From Euphorbia lathyris (lineage: Eukaryota; Streptophyta; Magnoliopsida; Malpighiales; Euphorbiaceae): a stretch of 64,000 nucleotides of DNA. A model generated the notes under the pieces. It was not told the DNA's origin, ran no database searches, and worked only from the letters and a program-made list of their open reading frames with translations. The stretch spans positions 62,206,578 to 62,270,577 of the forward strand of contig NC_088919.1 in the NCBI RefSeq assembly GCF_963576675.1, given 5' to 3'. The translations under genes and the position numbers were made by a program. This document shows, in pieces, positions 21,355-36,035 of the stretch (the stretch's first letter is position 1; each line of letters starts with the position of its first letter).

Positions 21355-22999
21355 ACTGAAACATTACTAAACCGAAACATCATTGAACTGAAACATAACT
21401 AAACTGAAACATTACTAAACTAAAACATCATTGAAATGAAACATCACCAAAAATGAACATTACTTAACTGAAACATAACTAAACTTAAATATTACTAAAC
21501 TAAAATATCACTAAATTGAAACACCACTCAACTGAAATATTACTAAACTGAAACATCACTGAACTAAAACATCACTGAACTGAAACATTAGTGAATTAAA
21601 CTGAAAAATTAATGAACTAAAACATCGTTGAACTGAAACATTACTAAATTGAAATATCACTGAGTTGAAATATTACTGAACTGACACATCACTGAACTGA
21701 AATATAACTGAAACGAAACATCACTAAACTAAAACATCACTGAACTTCATTAAAGTGAAACATCAATGAACTGATACATCACTGGACTGAAACATTAATT
21801 ACTAAACTGAAACATCACTAAACAGAAACATTACTGAACTCAAACATTGCTAAATTGAACATCTTTCAACTGCAACATTACTGAACTGAAATATTACTAA
21901 ACTGAAACATCACTTAATTGAAGCATTACTGAACTAAACCTTACTAAAATGAAACATCACTGAACTAAAACATCACTTAACTGAAACATCACTAAACTAA
22001 ACTGAAAAAATTAATGAACTAAAACATAACTGAATCGAAACATCATTAAAGTGAAACATCACTGAATTTCACTTAACTGAAACATCAATGAACTAATACA
22101 TCACTGAACTGAAACATTAATTACTAAACTGAAATATCACTGAGCAGAAACATTACTGAACTCAATCATTACTAAACTAAAACATTGCTAAAGTGAAAAA
22201 TTACTAAACTAAAACATCTTTCAACTAAAACATTACTGAACTGAAACATTACGAAACTGAAATATTAATAAACTGAAACATCACTCAATTGAAGCATTAC
22301 TGAACTAAACCTTACTAAAATGAAACATTACTAGACTGAAACATCATTAAACTAAAACATTACTGAAGTGAAACATCACTAAACTAAAATATCACTGAAT
22401 TGAAATATTACTAAACTGGAAAATCATTGAACTGAAACATCACTGAACCGAAACATCACTAAACTGTAACATCACTAAACTGAAACATTACTGAACTGAA
22501 ACATTACTCAACTAAAACATCACTAAACAAAAACATCATTAAACCGATACATCACTGAACTCAAACATTACTCAACTGAAACATTACTAAACGTAAAGCT
22601 TACTAAATTGAAACATCACTAAACTGAAACATTACTAAACTCAAACATCATTGAACTGAAATATTGCAAAACTAAAAATCACTGAACTGAACCATTACTA
22701 AATTGAAACATTACTGAACTAAAATATCACTAAACTGAAACATTACTCAACTGAAACATTACCAAATTAAAACATTACTGAACTGAAACATCACTAAATT
22801 GAAATATTAATCAACCGAAACATCACTAAACTAAAACATTACTAAACAGAAATATTACTGAACTGAAACATCACTGAACTTAAATATCACTCAACTGATA
22901 CATTATTCAACTAAAACATCGATGAATAGAAACATCACTAAACTGAAACATCACTTAACTAAAAAATTAATGAACTAAAACATCACTGAACTGAAACAT

Positions 23000-23034
23000 T
23001 TCAGTTTAGTAATGTTTTAGTTCATCTGAAAAAT
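23000..23034 (-). repeat. Inverted block 2 of the 16-bp satellite
   Basis: TTCAGTTTAGTAATGTTTTA then GTTCATCTG. The left junction ACTGAAACATTTCAGT is a near-perfect palindrome. The following 90 bp closely match those following block 4. Confidence 0.85.
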
Positions 23035-24849
23035 TACTGAACTGAAAATCATTAAACTGAAATATAACTGCACCGAAACAGCATTGAACTGAAACAAAAC
23101 TAAGCTGAAACAAAATAGAAATAAAACATCACGAAACAGAAACATTACTAAACTGAAATATTATTAAACTGAAACATCACTAAACTAAAATATTACTAAC
23201 TACAATATCACCAAACTGAAAAATCACTCAAATTAAATATTACTAAACTGAAATATCACTGAACTAAAGGATCACTGAACTGAAATATTAGCTAACTAAA
23301 CTGAAAAATTACTAAACTAAAACATCATTGAACTGGAATATTACAAAACTGAAACATTACTGAACTGAAATATCACTGAATTGAAATATTACTGAATGGA
23401 CACATAACTGAACTGAAACATCACTAAACTGAAATATTACTAAACTGAAACATTACTAAACTGAAAGATCACTAAACTGAAACATCACTAAACTAAAACA
23501 TCACTAAACTGATATATCACTCAACTGAAACATTACTAAACTGAAATATAACTAAACTGAAACATCACTGAACATAAACATCATTGAACTCAATCATTAC
23601 TAAACTGAATAATTGCTAAACAGAAACATTACTGAACTGAAACATCTCTCAACTGAAATATTACTGGACTAAAACATTACTAAACTGAAATGTTACTAAA
23701 CTGAAACATCACTCAATTGAAACATTACTGAATTAAAACATTACTGAACTGAAACATTACGAGGCTTAATCATAAATTAACTGAAACATTACTGATCTGA
23801 AACATTACTGAACTGAAACATTACTAAACTGAAACATCACTGAACTGAAATATTACTAAATTGGAACATCACTAGACTAAAACATCAGTGAACATAAATA
23901 TCACTTAACTGAAACATTACTAAACTAAGACATTATTGAACTGAAATATCACTAAACTGAAAAATATTACTAAACTGAAACATAACTGAACTAAAATATC
24001 GCTGAACTGAAACATCGCCGAACTGAAACATTACTAAACAGAAACATTACTAAATTGAAACATCACTAAACTGAAACATTACTAAATTGAAACATCGCTA
24101 AAATGAAACATTACTAAACTAAAATATCGCGGAACTGAAACATCACTAAACTGGAACATTACTAAACAAAAACATTAATAAACTGAAACATTACTGAACT
24201 TAAATATCACTAAATTGGAACATCACTCAACTAGAATATTATTAAATTGAAATATTACTAAACTGAAATATTACTAAACTGAAAAATTATTGAACTAAAG
24301 AAATATTTCTGAACTGAAGTATTACTGAACTGAAACATCACTAAACTGAAACATCATTGAACCGAAACATAACAAAACTGAAATATTACTGAACTCAAAT
24401 ATTACTGAACTCAAACATCACTGAACTGAAATATTACTGAACAAAAACATCACTGAAACAAAAATTACTAAACTGAAACATTACTAAACTGAAACTTTAT
24501 TGAACAGAAACATTACTAAACTGAAAGATTACTCAATTGAAATATTACTGAACTGAAAGATTATTGAACTGAAACATTACGAAACTGAAACATCACTGAA
24601 CTTAAACATTACTGAACTGAAATATCACTGAACTGAATCATTACTAACCTGAAATATTACTGAACTGAAACATTACTCAACTCAAATATTACTAAACTGA
24701 AACATCACTGAATTGAAACATCACAGAACTAAAACATTACTCAACTGAAACAATATTGAACTCAAACATCACTGAAATGAAATATTACTGAACTGAAATA
24801 ATACTGAACAGAAAGATTGCTGAACTGAAACATAATTGAACTGAAATAT

Positions 24850-24890
24850 TTCAGTTTATAAATATTTCAGTTTAGTAATGTTTTAGTTCA
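24850..24890 (-). repeat. Inverted block 3 of the 16-bp satellite
   Basis: Two to three reversed units, followed by a sequence shared with the flanks of blocks 5, 6 and 7 (AACATCGCTAAACTGAAATA and onwards). Confidence 0.85.
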
Positions 24891-25477
24891 ACTGAAATAT
24901 TACTGAACTGAAACATCGCTAAACTGAAATATCACTGAACCGAAACATCATTAAACTGAAACATAACTAAACTGAAACATTACTAAACTAAAACATCACT
25001 GAACTGAAATATTACTGAACTGAAACATAACTAAACTGAAATATTACTGAACTAAAACATTACGAAACTGAAACATTACTAAACTGAAATAGTAAACTGA
25101 AATATCACTCAACTGAAATATTACTCAACTGAAACATCACTGAACTAAAAGAACACTGAACTAAAAAATCACTGAACTGAAACATCAGTGAACTAAAATA
25201 AAATAAATTACCAAACTAAAACATCATTGAACTCAAATATTACTAAACTGAAACATTACTGAACTGAAATATCACTGAATTAAGATATTACCGAGCTGAC
25301 ATATCACTGAAATGAAACATTACTAAACTTAAACATTACTGAACAAAATAATACTAAACTGAAACAGTATTCAACTGAAACATCACTGAACTGGAACGTC
25401 ACTGAACTAAAACATCATTGAACTGAAATATCACTAAACTGAAACATTACTGAATTGAAACATCACTGATCTGAAAC

Positions 25478-25561
25478 TTCAGTAATGTTCCAGTTGAGTA
25501 ATCTTTCAGTTTAGTAATGTTTCTGTTCAATGAAGTTTCAGTTTAGTAATGTTTTAGTTCA
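25478..25561 (-). repeat. Inverted block 4 of the 16-bp satellite (longest)
   Basis: About five reversed units interrupted by a short forward piece. Its right flank matches that of block 2 about 2.5 kb upstream. Confidence 0.82.
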
Positions 25562-27493
25562 TCTGAAAAATTACTGAACTGAAAATCACTAAACTGAAAT
25601 ATAACTGAACCAAAACAGCATTGAACTGATATAAAACGAAATTGAAACATTAGTAAACTAAAACATCACTGAACTAAAATATAAGAGAACTTAAACATCA
25701 CGAAACAGAAACATTACTAAACTGAAATATTACTAAACTGAAACATCACTAAACTGAAATATTATTAAACTAAAATATCACCAAACTGAAACATCACTCA
25801 AATGAAATATTACTAAACTAAAATATCACTGAACTAAAACATCACTGAACTGAAATATCAGTGAACTAAACTGAAAAATTACTAAACAAAACATCACTAA
25901 ACTGATATATTACTAAATTGAAATATTACTGAACTGAAATACCACTGAATTGAAATATTACTGAATGGACACATCACTGAACTGAAACATTACTGAATCG
26001 AAACATCATTAAACTGAAATATTACTAAACTGAAATATTACTAAACTGAAATATCGCTAAACTGAAACATCACTAAACTGAAACATCACTGAAATGATAT
26101 ATCACTCAACTGAAACATTACTAAACTGAAATATTACTAAACTGAAACATCACTATGCATAAACATCACTGAACTCAATCATTACTAAACTGAATAATTG
26201 CTAAACATAAACATTACTGGACTGAAACATCACTCAACTGAAATATTACTGAACTGAAACATTACTAAACTGAATCATTACTAAACTGAAACATCACTCA
26301 ATTGAAACATTACTGAACTAAAATATTACTGAACTGAAACATTACAAGACTTAAACATAACTAAACTGAAACATTACTGATCTGAAATATTACTGAACTG
26401 GAACATTACTGATCTGAAACATTACTGAACTGAAATATTACTGAACTGAAACATTACTGAACGGAAACATCACTGAACTGAAATATTACTAAATTGGAAC
26501 ATCACTGAACTAAAACATTAGTGAATTGAAATATCACTTAACTGAAACATTACTAAACTAAAACATTATTAAACTGAAACATTACTAAAATGAAAATATT
26601 ACTAAATTGAAACATCACTGAACTAAAATATCGATGAACTGAAACATCACTGAACTGAAACATTACTAAACTTAAATATTACTAAACGGACACATTACTA
26701 AATTGAAACATCACTAAACAGAAACATTACTAAATAGAAACATCACAAAACCGAAACATTACTAAACTAAAATTCCGTGGAACTGAAACATCACTAATCC
26801 GGAACATTACTAAACCAAAACATTACTAAACTTAAACATCACTAAAATGGAACATCACTCAACTGGAACATTACTAAACTAAAATATTACTAAACTGAAA
26901 CATTACTAAACTGAAACATTACTAAACTAAAAAATAATTGAACTAAAGAAAAATTTTCGAACTGAAGTATTACTGAACTGAAACATCACTAAACTGAAAA
27001 ATCATTGAACCGAAACATCATAGAATTGAAATATAACTGAACTCAAATATTATTGAACTCAAACATCACAGAACTGAGATATTACTGAACTGAAACATTA
27101 TTGAACTAAAACATTACTAAACTAAAATATTACTAAACTAAAACTTCAATGAACAGAAACATTATTAAAAACATTACTGAACTAAAACATTACTCAACTG
27201 AAACATAACTGAACTGAAACATTATTGAACTGAAAGATTACTGAACTGAAACATCACTTAACTGAAATATTATTGAACTGAAACATCACTGAACTGAATC
27301 ATTACTAACCTGAAACATTACTCAACTCAAATATTACTAAACTGAAACATCACGGAACTAAAACATTACTCAATTGAAACAATACTGAACTCGAACATCA
27401 ATAAACTAAAATATCACTGAACTGAAATATTACTGAACTGAAACATTACTGAACTGAAATATTACTGAACTGAAACATCATCGAATTGAAATA

Positions 27494-27535
27494 TTTCAGT
27501 TTAGTAATATTTCAGTTTAGTAATGTTTTAGTCAA
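27494..27535 (-). repeat. Inverted block 5 of the 16-bp satellite
   Basis: Two to three reversed units. Both flanks match block 3, about 2645 bp upstream. Confidence 0.85.
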
Positions 27536-29240
27536 CTGAAATATTAGTGAACTGAAACATCACTAAACTGAAATATCACTGAACTGAAACATCATTGAAC
27601 TGAAACATAACTAAACTGAAACATTACTAAACTAAAACATCACTGAATTGAAATATCACTGAACTAAAACATCACCAAAGTGAAACATTACTGAACTAAA
27701 ATATTACTAAACTGAAACATCACTAAAATGAAACAGTAAACTGAAACATCATTCAACTGAAATATTACTAAACTGAAACATCACTGAACTAAAATAACAA
27801 TGAACTAAAACATCACTGAACTGACACATCAATGAACTAAACTAATAAATTACCGAACTAAAACATCATTGAACTCAAATATTACTAAACTGAAAGATTA
27901 CTGAACTGAAACATCAATGAATTGAAATATTACCGAACTGACATATAACTGAAATGAAACACCTCTAAACTAAAACATTACTGAACTGAAATAGTACTAA
28001 ACTGAAACATAACTCAACTGAAACATCACTGAACTGAAACATCACTAAACTAAAATAATACTAAACTGGAACATCACTGAACTAAAACATCACTGAACTG
28101 AAACATCACTTAACTGAAACATTACTAAACTAAAACATTACTGAACTGAAACATCACTGAACTGAAATAGTACTAATTGGAACATCACTGAACTAAAACA
28201 TTGCTGAACTGAAACATCACTTAACTGAAACATTACTAAACTAAAATATTACTGAATTGAAATATCACTGAACTAAAATGTCACTGAACTAAAACATCAT
28301 TGAACTGAAAAGTCACTAAACTGAAACATCACTAAACTGAAACATTACTAAATTGATACTTCATTAAATAGAAACATTACTAAACTCAAACATTTCTAAA
28401 CTGAAGCATTACTAAATTGAAACGTTACTAGAACTGAAACACTACTGAGCTAAAACATTACTAAACTGAAACATTACTGAACTGAAATATAACTGAACTG
28501 AAACATCACTGAACTGAAAAATTTAGTAACTGAAACATTTCTCAACTGAAACATTACTGTAATCAAACAATACTAAACTGAAACATTACTGAACTAAAAC
28601 ATCACTGAACTGAAACATCTTTGAACTGAAATAATACTAAAATGTAACATCACTGAACTAAAACATCACTGAACTGAAACATTACTTAACTGAAACATTA
28701 TTGAGTTAAAACATCACTAAATTGAAAATATTACTAAATTGAAACAGCACTGAACTAAAACATCGCTGAACTGAAACATCACTAAACTGAAACCTTACGA
28801 AATTGAAAATTACTAAACTGAAACATGACTAAATTGAAACATGACTAAACTGAAACATTACTAAATTGAAACATTACTAAACTCAAACATCATTTAACTG
28901 AAATATTACAAAACTAAAAATCATTGAACTGAACAATCACTGAACTGAAACATTACTAAACGAAAATATCACTGAACTGAAATATTACTCAATTGAAACA
29001 TTACTAAATTGAAAAATGACGAAGCTGAAACATCAATGAACTGAAATATTACTAAACTGAAATATCAATAAACTGAAACATTACTAAACTGAAATATTAC
29101 AGAACTGAAACATCACTGAACTAAAACATCACTCAATTGAAACATTAGTCAACTGAAACTTCACTGAACTGAAACACCACAGAACTGAAACATTAATTAA
29201 CTGAAATATTACTAAACTAAAACATCACTAAACTGAAACA

Positions 29241-29267
29241 TTTCAGTTTAGTAATGTTTTAGTTCAA
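29241..29267 (-). repeat. Inverted block 6 of the 16-bp satellite
   Basis: Under two reversed units with the same right flank as blocks 3 and 5. Confidence 0.82.
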
Positions 29268-30910
29268 CTGAAACATTACAGAACTGAAACATCACTAAAC
29301 TGAAATATCACTGAACCGAAACATCATTGAACTGAAACCTAACTAAACTGAAACATTACTAAACTGAAACATTACTAAACTAAAACATCGCTAAACAGAA
29401 ACATTACTAAACTGAAACATCAATGAACTAAAATATTACTAAACTATAATATCACTAAAATGAAACATCACTCAACTGAAATATTACTAAACTGAGATAT
29501 CACTGAATTAAAACATCACTAAACCGAAACATCAATGAACTAAACTGAAAAATTACTGAAATAAAACATCACTGAATTGAAATATTACTGAACTGACACA
29601 TCACTGAACAGAAACATCACTAAACTGAAACATTACTAAACTGAAACATAAAAAACCGAAACATCACTGAACTGAAACATCACTAAACTGTAATATTACT
29701 AAACTGAAACATTACTAACTAAAACATCACTGAACAGAAACATTATTTAACTCAATCATTACTAAACTGAATAATTGATAAACTGAAACATTACTGAACT
29801 GAAACATCGCTCAATTGAAACATTACTGGACTAAAATATTGTTGAACTGAAGCATTACTGAACTGAACATTACTAGACTGAAACATAACTGAACTAAAAC
29901 ATTACTTATCTGAAACATTACTGAATTGAAACATTACTGAACTGAAATATTACTAAACTGGAACATCACTGAAATAAAACATCAGTGAACTGAAACAACA
30001 CTTAACTAAAACATTACTAAACTGAAACATTACCGAACTGAAACATCACTAAACTGAAAATATTAATAAACTGAAACATCCTTGAACTAAAACATCGCTG
30101 AACTGAAACATCACCGAACTGAAACATTACTAAATTGAAAAATCACTAAACTGAAACATCACTAAATTGAAACATCACTAAACCGAAACATTACTAAACT
30201 AAAACATCGGGGAACTGAAACATCACTAAACTGAAATATTACTAAATAGAAACATCACTAAACTAAAACATCACTAAACTGTAATATCACTCAACTAAAA
30301 CATTACAAAAATGAGATATTACTAAACTGAAACATTACTGAACTGAAACATTACTAAACTGAAACATTACTAAACTAAAAAATTATTGAACTAAAACATC
30401 ACTGAACTGAAGTATTACTGAACTGAAACATCACTAAACTGAAACATCATTGAACCTAAAAATCACAGAACTAAAATACTACTGAATTGAAATATTACTG
30501 AACTCAAACATTACTGAACTAAAATATTACTGAAATGAAACATCATTGAACTAAAACATCACTGAACCAAAACATTACTCAACTGAAACATTACTAAACT
30601 GAAACTTCACTGAACAGAAACATTACTAAACTCAAGCATTACTAAACTGAAACATTACTAAACTGAAACATCACTCTACTAAAACATTACTGAACTGAAA
30701 CATTACTAAACTGAAACATCACTGAATGGAAACATTACTAACCTGAAATATTACGGAACTGAAACATCACTGATCTAAAACATTACTCAACTGAAATATT
30801 ACTAAACTGAAACATCACTGAACTGAAACATTACTCAACTGAAACATTACTGAATTGAAACATCAATAAACTGATACATTACTAAACTGAAACATCTGTA
30901 AACTGAAACA

Positions 30911-30952
30911 TTTTAGTTTAGTCATATTTTAGTTTAGTAATGTTTTAGATCA
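30911..30952 (-). repeat. Inverted block 7 of the 16-bp satellite
   Basis: Two to three reversed units with substitutions; right flank again of the block 3/5/6 type. Confidence 0.82.
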
Positions 30953-32012
30953 ACTATAACATTACTGAACTTAAACATTACTGAACAGAAACATCAGTAA
31001 ACTAAAATATCACTGAACCAAAACATCTTTGAACTGAAACATAACTAAATTGAAACATTACTAAACTAAAACATCGTTGAACTGAAATATTACTGAACTG
31101 AAACATTGCTAAACTGAAACATCACTAAACTGAAACATCGCTAAACTGAAACACTAAACTGAAACATCACTCAACTGAAATATTACTAAACTGAAACATC
31201 ACTGAACTAAAACAACACTAAACTAAAACATCACTAAACTGAAACATCAGTGAACTAAACTAAAAATTACCAAATTAAAACATCATTGAACTGAAATATT
31301 ACTAAAGTGAAACATTACTGAACTAAAATATCACTGAATTGAAATATTACCGAACTGACACATCACTAAACTGAAACATTATTAAACTAAAATATCACCG
31401 AATTGAAATATCACTGAACTGAAACATCATTGAATTAAAACATCACTGAACTAAAACACCACTGAACCGAAACATCACGGAACCGAAACATCACGGAACT
31501 GAAACATCATTGAACATAAACATGACCAAACTGAAACATTACTAAACTGAAACATTACTAAACTGAAACATCATTAAACTGAAACATCACTAAACTGAAA
31601 CATTACTAAACTGAAACATTACTAAACTAAAATATCACTGAATTGAAACGTTACTAAATTGAAACTTCATTGAACAGAAACATTACTAAACTCAAACATT
31701 TCTAAATTGAAACATTACTGAACTGAAACACTACTCAACTGAAATATTACTAAACTGAAACATCACTGAACTGAAACATTAGTAAATTGAAATATTACTG
31801 AACTGAAACATAACTGAATTGAAACATTTAGTAACTAAAACAATGCTCAACTGAAACATTACTGAACTGAAATAATACTAAACTGAAACATTACTAAACT
31901 GAAAAATTACTAAACTAAAACATCACTGAACCGAAACATTTCTGGACTGAAACATCACTAAACTGAAATATTATTGAACTGGAACATTACTGAAGTGAAA
32001 CATTACTAATCC

Positions 32013-33243
32013 AAAAAATATACAATTTAATAACACAACTAATTAGTTGATTTTTATTCACCAAAAATATTAGCTAACTTTTTTGATTGACATGTGTTAC
32101 GTATTTGTAAATTTATTATAGTATTAATTTATTGGGTAGTGCTATTTGGATAGAAAAATTTGGCTAGAATGACTAGAATTCTTTATTTTAAAAGTGAAAT
32201 GACAACGGTGACCTTATAGTTATAATATATAGTTAATTTGTTTATGTACTTATAGTTAACTAATAGACTCGATTTCATGACTCAATTACAATACATTGTT
32301 TTTTTTTTTTTTTGGAAACATCCAATACATTATTTCTCTTTATTATCTATTAATAGTCTTGTATAACTAATCGTAAGTAATCCATTTATTAATTATTTAA
32401 TTTTTATTTGTAGATTATTATCTTTTTCATCTTTTGCAATTTTAAGTAGTATTTTTTTTTTAAAAAAAATTACAGGTTATTGTTAGTAATATTTTCAAAT
32501 AATACTAATTTTAATATTATCACGTGTGGATTGGGTGCGGGCTTAGCAGAGAAATTAACTCTCGATTAATATTGGTTAAGTTTATAGATTTTTGCGCTCC
32601 AAAACTTGAAATATAAACGAAACAATTGGTGATAGACGTAAGGATTGAAAAAGTCCCCATTGGGGTTTTAGCGCCATTATAGAAAACTTTGTTAGATAAC
32701 TAATTTTATTTAAACTATTACGAGTAAGTAAATGATGAGTAAATAAAGGAAAATAAAAGTGTGAAATTGACACGAAATTTTATGAAAAATTGATATTTTA
32801 TTGATAATGAAAGGGTTTAAATATATATTTACAATTGAAATAATTTATATATCAACATATAGCTAAACCAATTGCAAAATTGAATGTAAACAAAGTAATA
32901 AGCAAACTTGGAAGATGGTTTATGTCGCTAACACGGCTTAATTTCATGGTTTCATATGACGGTTTATGTTAGCTGACCCGAATCATTTCGGAACTAAAGC
33001 TGTGTTGTTGTTGTAATGATTTATTGAAAAATTGCTAAAATTATAAAAAATCATTCAAATATATTTTTTTTGGAAGGATTCAAATATAATTATTGAAAAA
33101 TATAAAAAATTTAAACCTGAGGATTGAAAATAAAATTTACCAAACCAAATAAAAAAACAGAAATGAAAATCTTGTATGGTATTTATAACTTTGTATAATA
33201 CTAATACCGTAAATGTAATACTCCACTTGGACAGGAATAATAG
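32013..33243. other. AT-rich spacer, no gene recognised
   Basis: Low-complexity T and A runs (32301-32312, 32452-32468) and scattered direct words. No ORF with family features; a 63-codon minus-strand frame at 32582-32773 looks like chance. A possible SINE/RTE tail is annotated separately. Confidence 0.6.
32920..33017 (+). mobile_element. Possible SINE or RTE-LINE 3' end
   Basis: TTAGCTGACCCGAATCATTT followed by CGGAACTAAAGC and TGTGTTGTTGTTGTAATG resembles the 3' ends of plant RTE LINEs and Au-like SINEs, which finish in (GTT)n. Only the tail is present; no Pol III A and B boxes were identified. Confidence 0.4.
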
Positions 33244-35967
33244 ATGATTGTGAAAGAGGGTATTTACAATTTTGTGTTAGGCGTCTTTGGTGGTTCAAAC
33301 GACATCAGTTTGGTTAATAAAACCTTCCTTGTCTTGATTCCTAAGGTTGCCAAGCCTTCTTCCTTTCTCCAGATGAGACCCATCAGTCTTTGTAATGTCT
33401 TGTATAAAGCTATTACTAAGATTGTGGCTAATAGAATCCGGAAGATCCTTCCGATTATTATTAGCCAGAGTCAAGGGAGCTTTGTTCCTGGTAGACAATT
33501 GATGGATAACGTTGTTATTGCCCAGGAGGTTGTCCATTCTATGAAGATTAAGAAAGGCAAGAAAGGGATCGTGGCTCTCAAGTTGGATCTCGAGAAAGCC
33601 TATGATAGGTTGAACTGGAGTTTTCTTCTGGATAGTTTAGCCAAAGCTGGTATTCCGGAGAACTGGAGGCATTTGATTGAAAAGTGTATCTCCTCTCATG
33701 TTTTCCAGGTTATGATCAATGGGGACATGTCCGATGAGTTCTCTCCTTCCAGGGGAATTCGTCAAGGAGATCCTATGAGCCCTTTCCTCTTTGTTATTGC
33801 CATGGAAAGGTTGTCTCACCTGATCCAAGAGGCGGTGAGCAAAGGGACTCTCCACCCTGTTTCCATCAACAGACATTGCCCCCCTGTTACCCATTTACTC
33901 TTTGCTGATGATGTAATGCTGTTTGTGGAGGGTAATGAGGATCAAATTAATGCTGTGATGGATATCCTCGACTGCTTTTGTGAGGCTTCTGGCCAGAAGA
34001 TTAACACCCAGAAATCCCGGATGCTTTGCTCCAAGAATATGGATAATAGCTTGTGTAGAAGGTTGAGTGAGATGTCTGGCATTCCCCTGACTCATTCGTT
34101 TGGAAAATATCTCGGGGTCCCTTTTCATAGTGACAGGGTTTCCAAAGCCTCTTTTAAAGATGTTTTGGACAAGTCTAACGGTTTATGTGCCAGCTGGAAG
34201 GCTAATTCTCTTTCCCTTGCAAGTCGCCTTACTTTAGTCCAGTCTATCAACTGCGCTGCTCCGAATCATATCATGCAAGCCTGTAAGCTCCCTGAGCCGG
34301 TCCTCAATGACCTTGATAAGATTAATCGGCGTTTTCTGTGGGGAGAATCTGGAGATGGGAGGAAGGTTCACCTGGTCCCTTGGAAGGAAGCCTGCCAGCC
34401 TAAGAGCAGGGGGGGTCTTGGTATAAGGCAAGCTAAGGACAATAATAAAGTCCTGCTTATGAAGCTTCTTTGGAGAATGTGGCAATCCCCCTCCTCCCTT
34501 TGGGTTCGTCTTCTGTGCGGTAAGTATAGGAAAGATAAAATCTTTGGTGGCCCGAAGGAGAGGGTTGTCAGCTGTTCCTTCCTCTAGAAAGGGCTTAGTA
34601 CTGTCTTTGCTGAGTTCTGTACGGGGATTGGCTTGGAAGTGGACAATGGGAGATCCATTAGTTTCTGGTATGACACCTAGATTGGTGACAAACCGTTGAT
34701 TGAGGTGTGCATCGCCCATCCCCCAAATGTTCTCCTCTCCTGGAAAGTTGCTGACGTGGTGGACTCGGAGGGAGACTGGATCTGGTCTAAGTTCGATTCC
34801 TTCTTTAGCCTGGAGACCCTCCTTAATATTAGAGGTGTGAAAATTAGTAATCAGGAGGAGGATAAGGACAGACACTGCTGGGCCTTGACTAATAATGGTG
34901 CTTACTCCTGTAAATCGGCCTATGAAGCTTTTTCTCCTAATAGGGCTGATCCTCCCTTGGAGATTTGGAAGACCATTTGGGCCCTCAGAATCACGTACCG
35001 CATTAGAAGTTTCCTTTGGCTGGGAGTAAAAAACAGGCTCCTCACTAATGTAGATAGATATAGAAGACACTTGGTTGCTTCTGGTGCCTGTAGCAGATGC
35101 AGCGGCCATGTGGAAACCTTGTGCCATGCTCTGAGGGATTGCCCGAATAGTAGGAAGGTTTGGGAAAGGGTCCTTCCGCACCATATCCTTCCTTCCTTTA
35201 TGGCCTTCTCTGATATGGACTGGTTTTCTAAAGGCATTAATGAGGATTTGTTGGCCAGTATGGAGCATGGGGCTATCCTCTTCGCTATTATGTGTCACCA
35301 AATTTGGAAATGGAGGAATAAAGAGTTATTTGCTGAGGAGACTGTCCTTATTCCTGACCTGGGGCTTTATTTCTCTAATAAACTCTCTGTCATTATAAAG
35401 AGCTTTAAAGGAGAGCCCCTGATTCACTCTTCCCCGGATAAAGAGGTTCAGTTAGTAGGTTGGATTAAGTCTAGAGAAGGGACTGTCAAGTTGAATACTG
35501 ATGGCTCCTGCCTTAATAATGGCAGAATTGCTGCGGGTGGAGCTCTTCGGGATGCTGGTGGCACCTGGCTGGCTGGGTTTACCCATAACCTGGGTACGGG
35601 CTCCTCCTTTTCTGCGGAGCTATGGGGTATTTTGTCAGGTATTAAACTCGCCATTCGCTTGGGTGTTAGAAGGCTTTCGGTGGAGTCTGACAATTTGGAG
35701 GCTATTAACAGGATTTCGGATAGCCAGGTTGTTTGTCTTAAGAGTCAGAATCTCATTAAAGCCATCTTGAGGCTTCGTCCTGCCTTCGATTCTCTTACAT
35801 TCTCCCATATTTATAGGGAGCAAAACCGCGTGGCGGATCGCTTGGCAACTGCTGGGCATGGAGGGATGTTAGGTGTTTCTACCCTTTCCGTTCCTCCTTC
35901 TTTTCTGTTACCTTTTCTTCTTGAAGATAGGATTGGGGTTAGTCTTCCTATACTGATCCCGGGTTAG
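33244..35967 (+). pseudogene. LINE ORF2 fragment: reverse transcriptase, zf-RVT and RNase H
   Basis: One frame of 908 codons with two nonsense codons (TAG 34585-34587 and TAG 34678-34680). The RT part shows LIPKV, RPISLCNVLYK, ANRIRKILP, the SQGSFVPGRQ box, LDLEKAYDR, GIRQGDP and the catalytic FADDV (33901-33915). A zf-RVT-like segment (YRIRSFLWLGVKNRLLTN ... CSRCSGHVETLCHALRDC) follows at about 34980-35160. The C-terminus is a plant RNase H (LNTDGSCLNNG ... AELWGILSGI ... VESDNLEAI) to about 35850. The second stop falls in FWYDTWIGD, where TGG is expected. Translation would end before RNase H. Confidence 0.92.
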
Positions 35968-36035
35968 GTTTTTGTTTGTTTTGTTTTTCCCTTTCCCTTC
36001 TTACCAAAAAAAAAAAGAAAAGAAAAAAAAGAAAT
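33244..36035 (+). mobile_element. 5'-truncated L1-type LINE with poly(A) tail
   Basis: Only the RT, zinc-finger and RNase H part of ORF2 remains, followed by a short 3' leader and an A-rich tail (about 36004-36035). ORF1 and the endonuclease are missing, as is usual for incomplete target-primed insertion. Clear target duplications were not found. GC content is visibly higher than in the surrounding AT-rich DNA. Confidence 0.9.

Larger units (their letters stand above)
21240..32012 (+). repeat. 10.8-kb satellite array, 16-bp unit CTGAAACATYACTRAA
   Basis: Roughly 670 tandem copies of a 16-base unit with consensus CTGAAACATYACTRAA. Common variants are CTAAAACAT, CTGAAATAT and CTCAA. Copy lengths are mostly exact, with occasional single-base indels. 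Stops occur in all frames and no ORF is present. Seven short blocks are in the opposite orientation (listed separately). The left edge abuts the CACTA pseudogene; the right edge ends in ACATTACTAATCCAAAAAAT. Confidence 0.95.

Noticed and set aside
21240..32012. CRISPR array or telomere-like repeat
   Set aside because: The units are contiguous 16-mers without spacers, the context is plant nuclear DNA, and the motif is not TTTAGGG-like.
35448..35859. Overlapping minus-strand and shifted-frame ORFs over the LINE
   Set aside because: They are shadows of the GC-richer ORF2; only the plus-strand frame shows RT, zf-RVT and RNase H motifs in order.
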